From NCBI GenBank assembly GCA_021848465.1, contig JAJZUP010000006.1, forward strand, positions 29,422 through 93,421: a stretch of DNA of 64,000 nt, written 5' to 3'. Under the pieces are notes generated by a model. That model was given only the letters and a program-made list of their open reading frames with translations. It had not been told where the DNA came from and did no database searches. This DNA is from Pseudomonadota bacterium. Its GTDB lineage: Bacteria; Pseudomonadota; Gammaproteobacteria; Burkholderiales; Gallionellaceae. Shown here in pieces: positions 18,401-26,031 of the stretch (position 1 is its first letter; each line of letters opens with the position of its first letter). The position numbers and the translations under genes were made by a program.

Positions 18401-18622
18401 CAGCAGCGCAGTGGTCAGCGGATAGGTCACCTGGTCTTCCACCACCTGCGGCGCCTGCCCCGGATAATCGGTGTAGACGATCACCTGCACATCGGATAAA
18501 TCCGGCAGCGCATCCAGCGGCGTGCGCACCAGCGCAAAAATGCCCGCCGCCACCAGGAACGCGGCCCCCAGCAGGACCAGCAAACGGTTGCGCGTCGACC
18601 ACTCGATCAATTTTCCCAACAT
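15494..18622 (-). CDS. cusA: CusA-type heavy-metal RND efflux pump
   Basis: 1042 residues, the normal length for an HME-RND transporter. Twelve membrane helices in two blocks flank periplasmic domains. TM4 carries the proton-relay Asp in GAMVDAAIVMVENA. The three methionines that bind Cu(I)/Ag(I) in E. coli CusA have counterparts here (LLYMPASLPG, PLEMFET, RIDMLSTG), favouring Cu/Ag over the Zn/Co/Cd CzcA type. It ends an operon of small Cys/His protein, cusC, cusB, cusA; the start is 2 bp after the cusB stop. It drives export of metal from periplasm and cytosol through CusC. Confidence 0.93.
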   Translation of the reverse strand: MLGKLIEWSTRNRLLVLLGAAFLVAAGIFALVRTPLDALPDLSDVQVIVYTDYPGQAPQVVEDQVTYPLTTALLAVPKSKVVRGFSFFGSSFVYVIFEDGTDIYWARSRVLEYLNAAASTLPRGVTPALGPDATGVGWVYQYVLQGAQRTLAELRTLQDWYVRYQLNKAQGVAEVASIGGFVQQYQVTVDPRRLQAYGIPLERVTQAIRDSNRDVGGRLVEMAETEYMVRGHGYLRSTADLEQLVLKSNKGVPVLLRDVARVELVPDERRGLADLDGTGEVAGGIAMARYGNNALEVIANIKAKLAELAPGLPSGVTVQAVYDRSELIQHAIATLKRTLLEESLIVALVCLVFLMHARSALVAIVMLPVGILMSFIAMRMLGLNSNIMSLGGIAIAMGAMVDAAIVMVENAHKHLERSGSAASRVEVILAAGKEVGPALFFSLLVITVSFLPVFTLEAQEGRLFSPLAFTKTFAMASAAILSVTLVPVLMVLFIRGRVRAEADNPLNRWLIKGYRPLLQWALQRQWGVVVGAVLLMLATLYPWSRLGSEFMPPLNEGTLLYMPASLPGMSVTKAAELLQTQDRIIKSFPEVASVYGKAGRAQTATDPAPLEMFETVINLKPQDAWRPGMTLDKLVAEMDKALQFPGVANSWTMPIKARIDMLSTGIRTPVGIKVFGKNLDELTRLAQEIEGVVRQVPGTSSVYAERLTGGYYLDINPERSALARYGLDVGALQDVVATALGGERVTTMVLGQERYGVNVRYPRELRDSPQAIATQVLVPTTEGAMVPLGQLARVEVVRGAPSIRTENALLSAYVYVDTRDSDIGGFVARAQQAVRAQVRFPAGYYATWSGQYEYMQRAAAKLRVVVPVTLALIFLLLYLHFRKVAESLIVMLSVPFALVGGVWLLWLLGYNLSVAVAVGFIALAGVAAETGVVMLVYLEHAWAAQQERCRAEGRPLALADLYAAVMQGAVERVRPKMMTVAAIIAGLLPILWSNGTGSEVMRRIAAPMVGGMLTSTVLTLLVIPVLYVLVKGRAAESAGSGN

Positions 18623-18624
18623 GG

Positions 18625-19914
18625 CTACTGCCCTCCATGCTGATGCGCGCCGGCTTCCTGCGGCGCAGCGCCGGGCATTTCCGCCCCCGCATCCTGCCCC
18701 GTCCCGCCCGCCGGCGCGGATGACTCATGCATCCCGGACAGGGCAGCGCGCAAATTGCTCTCGGCGTCGATCAGGAAGTTCGCGCGCGTCACCACCTGCT
18801 CGCCGGCGCCGAGCCCGTCCAGCACCTCAACGTAATCGGCGTTGCGCGCGCCCAGCTTCACCGTGCGCGGCTGGAAGCGTCCTTCCGCCACCTGCACCAG
18901 CACCACCTGGCGCACACCGCTGTCGATCACCGCCGCAACCGGCACGGTCAGCGCTGCAGGCAACGGCTCGGAAATTTCCACATTGGCGTACATGCCGGGG
19001 CGCAGGCGGCCTTGCGGGTTGGGCAACTCCACGCGCACGCGCACCGTGCGGGTGCTGCCGTTCAGCAGCGGCGCGATAAAGCTCACCTTGCCGGAAAAAG
19101 TCTGCTGCGGGTACGCATCGATACTGACCTGCACCGCCTGCCCGAGATGGACACTCCCCTGGTCCTGTTCGGCCACTTCGGCCTGCACCCACACATCCGA
19201 CAGGTCGGCCAGCTTGAACAGCACATCGCCCGGCGCAAAGCGCGCGCCCTCGATTGCCATCTTCTCGACCACCACGCCATTGATCGGCGCGCGCAGCACC
19301 AGTTGCGAGCTGTCGTGTTGCAGCGCGGCCAAGTCCTGCGGCGCGATCTGCCAGTTATCCAGCCGGTTGCGCGCACTCTTCTCCACCTCCGCCAAACCGG
19401 ACGCATGCGCCAACTGCATTTCGCGCACCGTGCTTTCCAGCTCCGGGCTGTACACCGCCAGCAGTGGCTGGCCGCGCGACACCGCCAGACCCGTGGCATT
19501 CACCTGCAGGTGCTGCACCCACCCGGCAAAGCGTGGCGCGATCCATTGCTGCTTGCGCTCGTCCACCTCGACCAGCCCGGTGGCGCGCACCACGCGCGTC
19601 AAGCTGCGCAACTGCGCCGCCTCGCTGCGCACACCGAGCTTCTGCACTTTTTCCGGGGCCAGGTTCACCGTGCCGCTGGCGGCATCCTCGCCCTCGTACA
19701 CCGGCACATAATCCATGCCCATGCTGTCCTGCTTGGGCACCGGCGAAGTGTCCGGCAGCCCCATCGGGTTGCGGTAATACAGGATCTTGCGTTGCGCGGA
19801 CGCCTGCACAGCAGGCGACGCTGCCGGCGGCTGGTGTTTTCCTGCGTTATAGGCAACGGCAGCCACCAGAACGAGAACCAGCAAGCCGAGAATATTCCTG
19901 ATCAACGGTTTCAT
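18625..19914 (-). CDS. cusB: CusB-type periplasmic adaptor (membrane fusion protein)
   Basis: 429 residues from ATG 19914, overlapping the cusC stop (ATGA). An N-terminal membrane/signal segment (ILGLLVLVLVAAVAYNAG) is followed by a heavy-metal-binding module KILYYRNPM...KQDSMGMDYVPVY (~45-75). Barrel-sandwich (QQWIAPRFAGWVQHLQVNATG) and alpha-hairpin regions come next, then the beta-barrel. The C-terminal ~35 residues are Gly/Ala/His-rich and end HQHGGQ. The adaptor links CusA to CusC and hands metal to the pump. Met residues in NPM and SMGM are candidate ligands. Confidence 0.92.
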   Translation of the reverse strand: MKPLIRNILGLLVLVLVAAVAYNAGKHQPPAASPAVQASAQRKILYYRNPMGLPDTSPVPKQDSMGMDYVPVYEGEDAASGTVNLAPEKVQKLGVRSEAAQLRSLTRVVRATGLVEVDERKQQWIAPRFAGWVQHLQVNATGLAVSRGQPLLAVYSPELESTVREMQLAHASGLAEVEKSARNRLDNWQIAPQDLAALQHDSSQLVLRAPINGVVVEKMAIEGARFAPGDVLFKLADLSDVWVQAEVAEQDQGSVHLGQAVQVSIDAYPQQTFSGKVSFIAPLLNGSTRTVRVRVELPNPQGRLRPGMYANVEISEPLPAALTVPVAAVIDSGVRQVVLVQVAEGRFQPRTVKLGARNADYVEVLDGLGAGEQVVTRANFLIDAESNLRAALSGMHESSAPAGGTGQDAGAEMPGAAPQEAGAHQHGGQ

Positions 19915-21173
19915 AGTGCACCTCCCAACAAACGTTCGATCGCGGAAAGGTGGATTTGCTGGCCCACCAGGGCATCCAGCTCGTCCAGCCGCATGCGTTG
20001 CACCTCGCGCTTGGCGCGCCACAGCGTCGCGTAATCCAGGCGGTCGTTCTGGTAGGCCGCCAGCGCGCCCTGGTAAGCGACTTCGACCAGCGGCAAGTTA
20101 TGCGCGCGGATCAACTGCAACTGCTCGGTGCTTGCCTGCAACGCCGCACGATGCTCGCCGAGATCGGCGACGAGGCTCTGGCGCAACGCCTGCTCACGCT
20201 CCTGGCTGGCACGCACGCGCTCTTCGGCCTCATGCCGGTGGGCGCTATGCGAGCCCTCATGCAGCGGAATCGTGAATTCCAGCATCGCATTCCAGCTGCT
20301 GACGCTGCTGCCTTGCTGTTGCGGCGCGATCCCCACCACAAAATCCGGAATGCGGTTGCGCGCCGCCATTTCCGCTTCGCCCTGCATCTCGGCGCTGGCT
20401 GCAATCTGTTGCTGCAACTGCGGACTGGTATTTTCAAGGCGTTGCAGCAATTGCGTTTCTTCCAGCGCGGCATCGGCGGGCAGCGGCGGCAGCGCCTGCG
20501 GTGGCGCCAGCTCCGCCCCGGCGGGGCGATTCAGCAAGGCATTCAGGCGCGCCTGGTTTTTGCGATGCTCGGCCTGCAACGCATAACTATCAGAGCGCAG
20601 CGCGGCTTCATCCAGTTGTGCCGCAATCCATTCCTGCTGGCTGGACAGCCCCTGCTCATAACGTGTTTGCGCGAGTTTGCTGGCGCTGGCAGCAAACGAC
20701 AGCAGATCGTCATTCAGCCGGATCGCCTGATAGCTCCGGTAATAACGTGCAAAGCTCTCGCGCAGCTGGGCCTGCAGATTGGCCTGAGCGACGAGCTGCT
20801 GGGCCTCGACCCCGCGCGCCGAAGCAAGCGCGGACTGCTTGACCGCATCGAGCTTGCCCCAGCCGGGGACAGGCTGCAGCCAGGTATACCGCACGGCCCC
20901 GACCTGGTTGGGCGCCAGCGTCACGCCGCCGGGCTGGTTGACGTCCTGCCACTCGATACGCAAGCTGGGATCGGGTAACGCGCCGGCGGCGGCGGCGCGC
21001 TGGGCGGCGGCACTGCTTTCCAGGCGCGCGGCCTGCAATTCGGCATTGTTCTGCTCGAGGTATTGCCACAGCCCCGGCAAATCCGCGCCGGGGAGCGCAG
21101 CCGCATCTGCGGCCCATGCCGGAATGGCCGACAGACCGGATAGCAAACCGAGCAAGATAAATAATTTTTCCAT
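19911..21173 (-). CDS. cusC: CusC-type outer-membrane efflux factor (TolC family)
   Basis: 420 residues from ATG 21173 (MEKLFILLGLLSGLSAIPAWA signal peptide without a lipobox Cys). Two long alpha-helical, Ala/Gln-rich repeats (LEQNNAELQAARLESSAAAQ and the C-terminal QEREQALRQSLVADLGEHRA) are characteristic of outer-membrane efflux proteins. LDYATLWRAKREVQRMRLDEL near the end is the usual final helix. It forms the exit duct for the CusBA complex. First of three tightly overlapping pump genes; 92 bp after a small Cys/His-rich protein gene. Confidence 0.9.
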   Translation of the reverse strand: MEKLFILLGLLSGLSAIPAWAADAAALPGADLPGLWQYLEQNNAELQAARLESSAAAQRAAAAGALPDPSLRIEWQDVNQPGGVTLAPNQVGAVRYTWLQPVPGWGKLDAVKQSALASARGVEAQQLVAQANLQAQLRESFARYYRSYQAIRLNDDLLSFAASASKLAQTRYEQGLSSQQEWIAAQLDEAALRSDSYALQAEHRKNQARLNALLNRPAGAELAPPQALPPLPADAALEETQLLQRLENTSPQLQQQIAASAEMQGEAEMAARNRIPDFVVGIAPQQQGSSVSSWNAMLEFTIPLHEGSHSAHRHEAEERVRASQEREQALRQSLVADLGEHRAALQASTEQLQLIRAHNLPLVEVAYQGALAAYQNDRLDYATLWRAKREVQRMRLDELDALVGQQIHLSAIERLLGGAL

Positions 21174-21265
21174 GATGTTCTCCAATGCGCCGCAGCAAGC
21201 GGCAACTCAAACGCACGCGCAGCAACACAGCTCAAACACGAGCTGCGCTGCGCATCATGGAGAAA

Positions 21266-21646
21266 TCAGATTTGGAAGGAGCAGAAACGGACCGAAAGCG
21301 GGGGGCCGGTATCCAGCGCAACGCGTGCAGCGGTCGACACGGGTTTTGCTGCGCGCACTTCGGGAAGAGCAACGGTAAGCACAACCGTGGATGGGGTGAT
21401 GAACGGCGGCACAACATGATCCACGTTAACCTGGTCGCCCTGCGTGCAATGCACAAAGCAGACATTGGCATTCGCGGCCGGATGCTCGTGGCACGGCATC
21501 TCCGTTGCCGCCGGGGCAATGAAGGCATGCTCCACTTTCCCGTTCAGCAAATCGCAGGCATTGACGGCCACCACCCCCTGGGCGAACAGCACCACGCCCA
21601 ACATCAGGCGGGCAATTTTGCGCAAGGTACGGAACGGAATGTTCAT
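21266..21646 (-). CDS. Small exported Cys/His-rich protein of the cus operon
   Basis: 126 residues with an N-terminal signal-like helix (KIARLMLGVVLFAQGVVAVNA). The mature region has a possible metal-binding cluster MPCHEHPAANANVCFVHC, with three Cys and three His in 18 residues, and ends LSVRFCSFQI. It is the promoter-proximal gene of the Cus unit, so a periplasmic Cu/Ag sensor, chaperone or sequestering role is plausible. No named family is assigned with certainty. It is divergent from apaG; the 114-bp gap should hold the cus promoter. Confidence 0.7.
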   Translation of the reverse strand: MNIPFRTLRKIARLMLGVVLFAQGVVAVNACDLLNGKVEHAFIAPAATEMPCHEHPAANANVCFVHCTQGDQVNVDHVVPPFITPSTVVLTVALPEVRAAKPVSTAARVALDTGPPLSVRFCSFQI

Positions 21647-21760
21647 GATGGTCGAGGCTGCCAGAAATCGTTTATGCTGCGTACAACTTTACCCTAATCA
21701 ATTTGTTTTGAAAACACTTGCCTGCTTGTCTTGCTGCGCAAAATCGGGTGAAATGCGCTG

Positions 21761-22147
21761 ATGGGAAATATCTTGCATTACCGCGTCCAGGTCGCGGTCA
21801 AAACCAGGTTTCTGCCGGAGCAGTCGGATGAAGCGGAAAACCGCTTCGTATTCGCCTACACGATCACCATCACCAACGAAGGCGAAGAGGCCATCAAGCT
21901 GATCAGCCGTCATTGGGTCATCACCGACTCGAACAACAACACGCAGGAAATCAAGGGCAAGGGCGTGGTCGGTGAGCAGCCCACGATCAAGCCCGGACAA
22001 AGCTTCGAATACACCAGCGGGACGGTGCTGAGCACCCAGGTCGGCGTCATGTCGGGCAGCTACCAGATGACCATTGTTGACTCCGGCTCCGAGTTCAGCG
22101 TACCGATCCCGCAATTCGTGCTCAGCGTTCCGCGCATCCTGCATTAA
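21761..22147 (+). CDS. apaG: ApaG family protein
   Basis: 128 residues, a single fibronectin-III-like ApaG domain: FVFAYTITITNEGEEAIKL, SRHWVITDSNNNTQEIKGKG, VVGEQPTIKPGQSFEYTSG, GSYQMTIVDSG. E. coli ApaG is tied to Co2+ resistance and Mg2+ efflux; the molecular activity is not settled. Length is normal. It lies 30 bp before mltA on the same strand. Confidence 0.95.
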   Translation: MGNILHYRVQVAVKTRFLPEQSDEAENRFVFAYTITITNEGEEAIKLISRHWVITDSNNNTQEIKGKGVVGEQPTIKPGQSFEYTSGTVLSTQVGVMSGSYQMTIVDSGSEFSVPIPQFVLSVPRILH

Positions 22148-22177
22148 AATAGGCAACCAGTTCCATCAGGGTTCGCC

Positions 22178-23338
22178 ATGAAAGTTTCCCCATTATCGCT
22201 GTTGTTCGCACTGCTGACCGGCCTCCTGCTGTCGGCCTGCCAAACCACGCGGACACTGCCGCCCGCCGCACAGGCTGAAAAGCCGGCGCCCACGTTCATT
22301 GCCAGCCGCTGGGAGATGTTGCCGGACTGGGACAAGCTCGACCTCGCGCCGTCTTGGGCCGCCTTGCAGCAAAGCTGCCGCGCGCTGCGCAGCCGCGCCA
22401 ACTGGCAGGACATCTGTTCCGCCGCCGATCATGTCGATGCCAACGATGCGGCTGCGCAACGCAGTTTCTACGAAACCTGGTTCAAGCCGTTCCAGATCGT
22501 CAACCCGGACGGCAGCGCCCAGGGCCTGATCACCGGCTACTATGAGCCGTTGCTGAAGGGCAGCCGCCACAAGAGCGACCAGTTCCGCTACCCGATTTAT
22601 GCCGCACCGGACGACCTGATCGAAGTGGACCTCAGCAGCACCTACCCGCAACTCAAGGGCATGCGCCTGCGCGGCCGCCTGCAAGGCAAAAAAATCGTCC
22701 CGTATTTCAACCGTGCCGAGATCGATGCGGAACCCGCCAGCCTCAAGGGACGTGAACTGTTCTGGGTGGAGAACCCGATCGACCTGTTCTTCCTGCAAAT
22801 CCAGGGCTCGGGCCGTATCGAGCTGGAGGACGGCACCCGCATCAAGATCGGCTACGCCGACCAGAACGGCCACCCCTATGTTTCCATCGGCAAGAAACTG
22901 GTCGATGCCGGCGAACTGAAACTTGAGCAGGCCTCCATGCAAGGCATCAAGGATTGGGCCGACAAAAACCCGGACCGGCTCGCCGCGCTGCTTGAGCAAA
23001 ATCCCAGCTACGTGTTTTTCCGCGAACTACCCGACACCCTGTCCGCCCCGCTCGGCGCGCTGGGCGTGCCACTCACCAACGAATACAGCATTGCCGTCGA
23101 TCCGCGCACCATCCCGCTGGGTTCGCCGGTGTTTCTCGCCACCACGCAACCCAACAGCACCGAGCCGCTCAACCGCCTGATGTACGCCCAGGACACCGGC
23201 GGCGCCATCAAGGGTGCAGTGCGCGCCGATTTCTTCTGGGGCTTCGGCCAGCTCGCCGCTTCCCAGGCCGGACGCATGAAGCAGTCTGGACGCATGTGGG
23301 TACTGTTCCCGAACGGCGTCCAGCCTGCCGTGAATTAA
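22178..23338 (+). CDS. mltA: Membrane-bound lytic murein transglycosylase A
   Basis: 386 residues. The signal peptide ends in a lipobox (LLLSACQTT), so it is an outer-membrane lipoprotein. The MltA domain shows GLITGYYEPLLKGS, LFWVENPIDLFFLQIQGSG, YADQNGHPYVSIGK. The C-terminal 3D domain has the catalytic Asp in YAQDTGGAIKGAVRADFFWG. It cleaves peptidoglycan to anhydro-muropeptides, complementing Slt in this window. Probably co-transcribed with apaG. Confidence 0.95.
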   Translation: MKVSPLSLLFALLTGLLLSACQTTRTLPPAAQAEKPAPTFIASRWEMLPDWDKLDLAPSWAALQQSCRALRSRANWQDICSAADHVDANDAAAQRSFYETWFKPFQIVNPDGSAQGLITGYYEPLLKGSRHKSDQFRYPIYAAPDDLIEVDLSSTYPQLKGMRLRGRLQGKKIVPYFNRAEIDAEPASLKGRELFWVENPIDLFFLQIQGSGRIELEDGTRIKIGYADQNGHPYVSIGKKLVDAGELKLEQASMQGIKDWADKNPDRLAALLEQNPSYVFFRELPDTLSAPLGALGVPLTNEYSIAVDPRTIPLGSPVFLATTQPNSTEPLNRLMYAQDTGGAIKGAVRADFFWGFGQLAASQAGRMKQSGRMWVLFPNGVQPAVN

Positions 23339-23370
23339 TCTTATTGGTCCGGCACACAAACAGTATTAAT

Positions 23371-23436
23371 CCGTTCGTATTGAGCTTGTCGAAATATGAA
23401 CGGATGCATGACCTTCGACAAGCCCAGGCCGAACGG
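23371..23436. repeat. 33-bp palindromic dispersed repeat, one full and one inverted partial copy
   Basis: The full copy at 23371-23403 begins CCGTTCG, ends TGAACGG and has TGAGCTTGTCGAA in the middle. An inverted partial copy follows at 23413-23436 (TTCGACAAGCCCAGGCCGAAC). The same 33-bp pattern recurs at 27428-27460 (inverted) and 37531-37562, so it is a small intergenic repeat family of this genome. Confidence 0.75.
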
Positions 23437-23482
23437 ACTTCCTCAGTGTTCCCTCTCTGTCACGAATCGTGACTGTCGGTCG

Positions 23483-23523
23483 CCCCCTTCCCCCGCAAGC
23501 GGGGGAAGGGCTGGGGATGAGGG
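23483..23523. repeat. GC-rich REP-like repeat (CCCGC-GCGGG type)
   Basis: A hairpin CCCCCTTCCCCCGC/GCGGGGGAAGGG is followed by CTGGGGATGAGGG. Related copies occur at 51991-52028 and twice at 52964-53079 within the nif operon. This type of sequence is common between genes in proteobacteria. Confidence 0.7.
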
Positions 23524-23906
23524 ACGTCCAGCCTGCGCGGCAAGCAGTTTCTTTCCACCGCACTTCATCCCACCCCTGTCGAAATAACAACCAGCCCCCG
23601 GCCAAGCGGAAAGCAACAAATCGAATGCGCAAAAACACCTCTTGCAGCGCCTGTCCCAACACCCCCGCCAAGCCCTTCGCGCAAGGCCGGCAAGTTGCCC
23701 GGCAAGCGCCCTTTCCTGTCACATTTCCCAGCGCGCATAACCAGATGCACAAAACCACCTGAAAAGCCACAAAACCTATCAAGGTTGGCAGTTGTTGTCG
23801 CCCATTTTATTTGCAATTCTCCGGTACAAATTAAAGACCCGGTGCACGGCAGACGCATCATCCGCACATAGCAATCGGGCACATGCCGCTCAAGAGGATA
23901 GTGTGA

Positions 23907-24881
23907 ATGAATCATACATTCTGCAGTAAAGGCACACCCCGGCACACAATACTGCTGGCATTGCTGTGCGCCGCGAGTGCGTGGTCGCCGTCGGCCCTGG
24001 CCGATCTGCCGTTGACAGTGGAAGGCATGCTCACCGCGCAAAACCGCTGGCGCGCCGAGCTAGGCATCAACTACGCCAACATTGAGCAACGCGGCGTCAG
24101 CACCGGACAGCCAGTCTCAATACAAGTCTCCGCAACGCAGTTTGTAAACATCCCCACCCAAATCGGCGGCGCACGGTTCAATAGCGATACTGTTGTACTC
24201 TCCCCCGGCCTGCGCTATGGAGCATCCGAAAATACCGAGCTGTACGGACGCACATCCTGGTTAGGCGATAGCACCCGCATCCAAGGAGTGAGCGGCACAG
24301 ACTCTCAATACAACAGCCGCTTCGACAGCCTGTGGCTGGGTATCAACCACAAATTCATCGAGGAGGGCGAATCGCCCGCGCTACTAGGGTTCGCTGAAAT
24401 AGCCGCACTGGAGCGGTCTTATTTATCCAGCGTTGCCGATGCGCAGGATTACAGCGGCCGCGCAGGGCTGATTGGCGCAACCACCTACCGCGTAATCGAC
24501 CCCATCGTGCTGTCCTTCACCGGAGCGTACCGCATCAACGCCCCTCGCAGTATCAACAACCAGAGCTACACCCCCGGCAATTTCCTGCTGCTCAGCCCCT
24601 CGCTGGCCTTCGCAGTGAATAGCGACATCACCCTTTCCGCCGGACTGCTATGGCGCAACACGCGCCCGGATGTCATCAACGGGCAAGACCAGAGCCTGCT
24701 GCGCACCAGCACCGACTTTAATCTGGGCTTGGCCTGGTTATGGAGCGAGCGCTCCGTTCTCAATTTCAGCAGCAAAGCCAACCTGTCAGGCAGCGGCGGC
24801 GCCGAATTAGGGATGACATGGGTGTACAAACTGGGCGACCTGCCCATGCACAAACACCCCGTCAAGGAGGTCACCCCGTAG
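23907..24881 (+). CDS. Outer-membrane beta-barrel protein of the C39-peptidase cassette
   Basis: 324 residues with a signal peptide (ILLALLCAASAWSPSALA). The body alternates short amphipathic beta strands (RWRAELGINYANIEQRG, DTVVLSPGLRYGASENTELYGR, TDFNLGLAWLWSERSVLNF) of the kind found in transporter-like barrels, and reaches a conserved-looking ELGMTWVYKLG near the end. It is the first of five co-oriented genes ending with a Sec-exported C39 peptidase; a 95-bp gap separates it from the secreted peptide gene. By analogy with FapF of Pseudomonas it could be the exit pore for the peptide, which is inference. No specific family is assigned. Confidence 0.72.
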   Translation: MNHTFCSKGTPRHTILLALLCAASAWSPSALADLPLTVEGMLTAQNRWRAELGINYANIEQRGVSTGQPVSIQVSATQFVNIPTQIGGARFNSDTVVLSPGLRYGASENTELYGRTSWLGDSTRIQGVSGTDSQYNSRFDSLWLGINHKFIEEGESPALLGFAEIAALERSYLSSVADAQDYSGRAGLIGATTYRVIDPIVLSFTGAYRINAPRSINNQSYTPGNFLLLSPSLAFAVNSDITLSAGLLWRNTRPDVINGQDQSLLRTSTDFNLGLAWLWSERSVLNFSSKANLSGSGGAELGMTWVYKLGDLPMHKHPVKEVTP

Positions 24882-24976
24882 AACCCCAACTTGACATGAC
24901 GGTGCTAGCCCGCCGCGCCAAGTGTTGAGGTGTAGTGCAAGGTATTTCTATTCAACTTTTTTGAAAGGAAACGCAA

Positions 24977-25306
24977 ATGAAAAAGCAATTATTGTCTTTG
25001 GTCATCGTAGCGGCCTTTGCCGGGAACGCATATGCCGCCAACGAGCAGGATGCAACCCGTCTGCCGCTTGTCGCCACAGCCCAAACCCAAGCCGTCGACG
25101 CAACTCCTGCATTGAACACCATGGATTTGCAGGCGGCCTTCCAACAGGATCAGCAGCCCATGCAAGTCGCAACGCTGTCCGGACAGGAAATGAAGGAGAC
25201 GCAAGGGGCGTGGGGCTTCCTTGCTGTGGCCAATTTCATATGGGGTGCAACATCGGGCTCTCAGCAAGATCGAACCATCTCGACAATTCTAGGGTTCTTC
25301 TTATAA
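24977..25306 (+). CDS. Secreted peptide precursor with Sec signal and internal double-glycine-like motif
   Basis: 109 residues. A Sec signal (MKKQLLSLVIVAAFAGNAYA) is followed by a ~55-residue Gln/Ala-rich propeptide, then LSGQEMKETQGAWG (about residues 68-81), which has the LSxxEMxxTxGA look of bacteriocin leaders cut by C39 peptidases. The ~30 residues after it (FLAVANFIWGATSGSQQD...ILGFFL) are hydrophobic. GAAAGGAAA serves as ribosome site. An intrinsic terminator follows directly, so this gene is likely expressed at a higher level than its downstream neighbours. Candidate substrate of the C39 peptidase at 26743. The role (bacteriocin-like peptide or fibre subunit) is inference. Confidence 0.7.
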   Translation: MKKQLLSLVIVAAFAGNAYAANEQDATRLPLVATAQTQAVDATPALNTMDLQAAFQQDQQPMQVATLSGQEMKETQGAWGFLAVANFIWGATSGSQQDRTISTILGFFL

Positions 25307-25339
25307 GCCTTAGAAAATCCTTAAGGTTCGTATAGACCA

Positions 25340-25370
25340 CTCCGCCCGGTAAAATCCGGGCGGAGCTTTT
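25340..25370 (+). terminator. Rho-independent terminator after the secreted peptide gene
   Basis: CTCCGCCCGG pairs perfectly with CCGGGCGGAG (10 bp, loop TAAAAT) and is followed by CTTTTC. It lies 34 bp after the peptide stop and 25 bp before the next gene, and would limit read-through into the barrel genes. Confidence 0.85.
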
Positions 25371-25394
25371 CAAGCTAATTGAGAGGGGTAGATA

Positions 25395-25967
25395 ATGAAA
25401 ATCACTCATTTAGTAAGTGCAAGCTGCTTTGCTGCAATATTTTCACTAGGGTATTCCATAAGCTACGCATCAGAAACTGAGGGGGCATTTCTATTAGGAC
25501 AGTATGGAAGCAATGTCGGAATTGATAATTGCCCCGGTAGTTGTAATGCAGACTTTAACGGAACACTGGGAATGGGAGTCACACTGGACTCAGCCATCTA
25601 TCCACATTTGTTTACGAGACAAGATAGAGACTCCTTTACCGTGGAATATTCGCGGCAGCAATTTACACTTAACGGAAATACGATCAATGTGCGCAGGCCC
25701 TCAATCAATTACTTCGCCGAGATGTATTTAGGTCAGCGTTCAGGCTTTTCACTTGCATTGGGAGTGGGCCTCGGTTGGCAAACAACCGATGGAACGAACC
25801 TGCCAAGTCGCACAACTTTCGACCCGACCCTTAATCTCAATTTGCTCTACGAAATAAATCCGACCCTGCAATTATCGCTCGGTTACTCACATGATTTCAT
25901 TTACGCCACCAGCAATCCTGATTTTATTTCCAACAGCGTGCTCTTCGGCTTAAGGTGGTATCTCTAA
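25395..25967 (+). CDS. Small outer-membrane beta-barrel protein
   Basis: 190 residues with a signal peptide (MKITHLVSASCFAAIFSLGYSISYA is the region; cut after AYA/SYA likely). One possible disulfide lies in DNCPGSCNAD. Strand-like segments SFTVEYSRQQFTL, NYFAEMYLGQRSGFSLALGV, TLNLNLLYEINPTLQLSLGY precede a final SVLFGLRWYL, typical of an outer-membrane barrel of about eight strands. GAGAGGGG precedes the start. Base composition is more AT-rich than the core genes. Part of the C39 cassette; exact role unknown. Confidence 0.7.
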   Translation: MKITHLVSASCFAAIFSLGYSISYASETEGAFLLGQYGSNVGIDNCPGSCNADFNGTLGMGVTLDSAIYPHLFTRQDRDSFTVEYSRQQFTLNGNTINVRRPSINYFAEMYLGQRSGFSLALGVGLGWQTTDGTNLPSRTTFDPTLNLNLLYEINPTLQLSLGYSHDFIYATSNPDFISNSVLFGLRWYL

Positions 25968-26031
25968 AACAGAATGGCAGTTGTTTGCATGCCTTAAGGA
26001 AAAACAACCTTTCATTTGGAGACGAAAAGTC

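Larger units (their letters stand above)
23339..23906. other. 568-bp intergenic region with dispersed repeats, no convincing gene
   Basis: The stretch between mltA and the outer-membrane protein at 23907 contains repeat copies at 23371-23436 and 23483-23523. After about 23560 the sequence is unremarkable. A 138-codon frame on the minus strand runs through the repeats and has no ribosome site or recognisable protein features. The promoter of the cassette at 23907 must lie in the last part, but no convincing -35/-10 pair was seen. Confidence 0.6.

Noticed and set aside
23366..23782. 138-codon minus-strand frame after mltA
   Set aside because: Runs through dispersed repeats, no ribosome site, no protein-like pattern.
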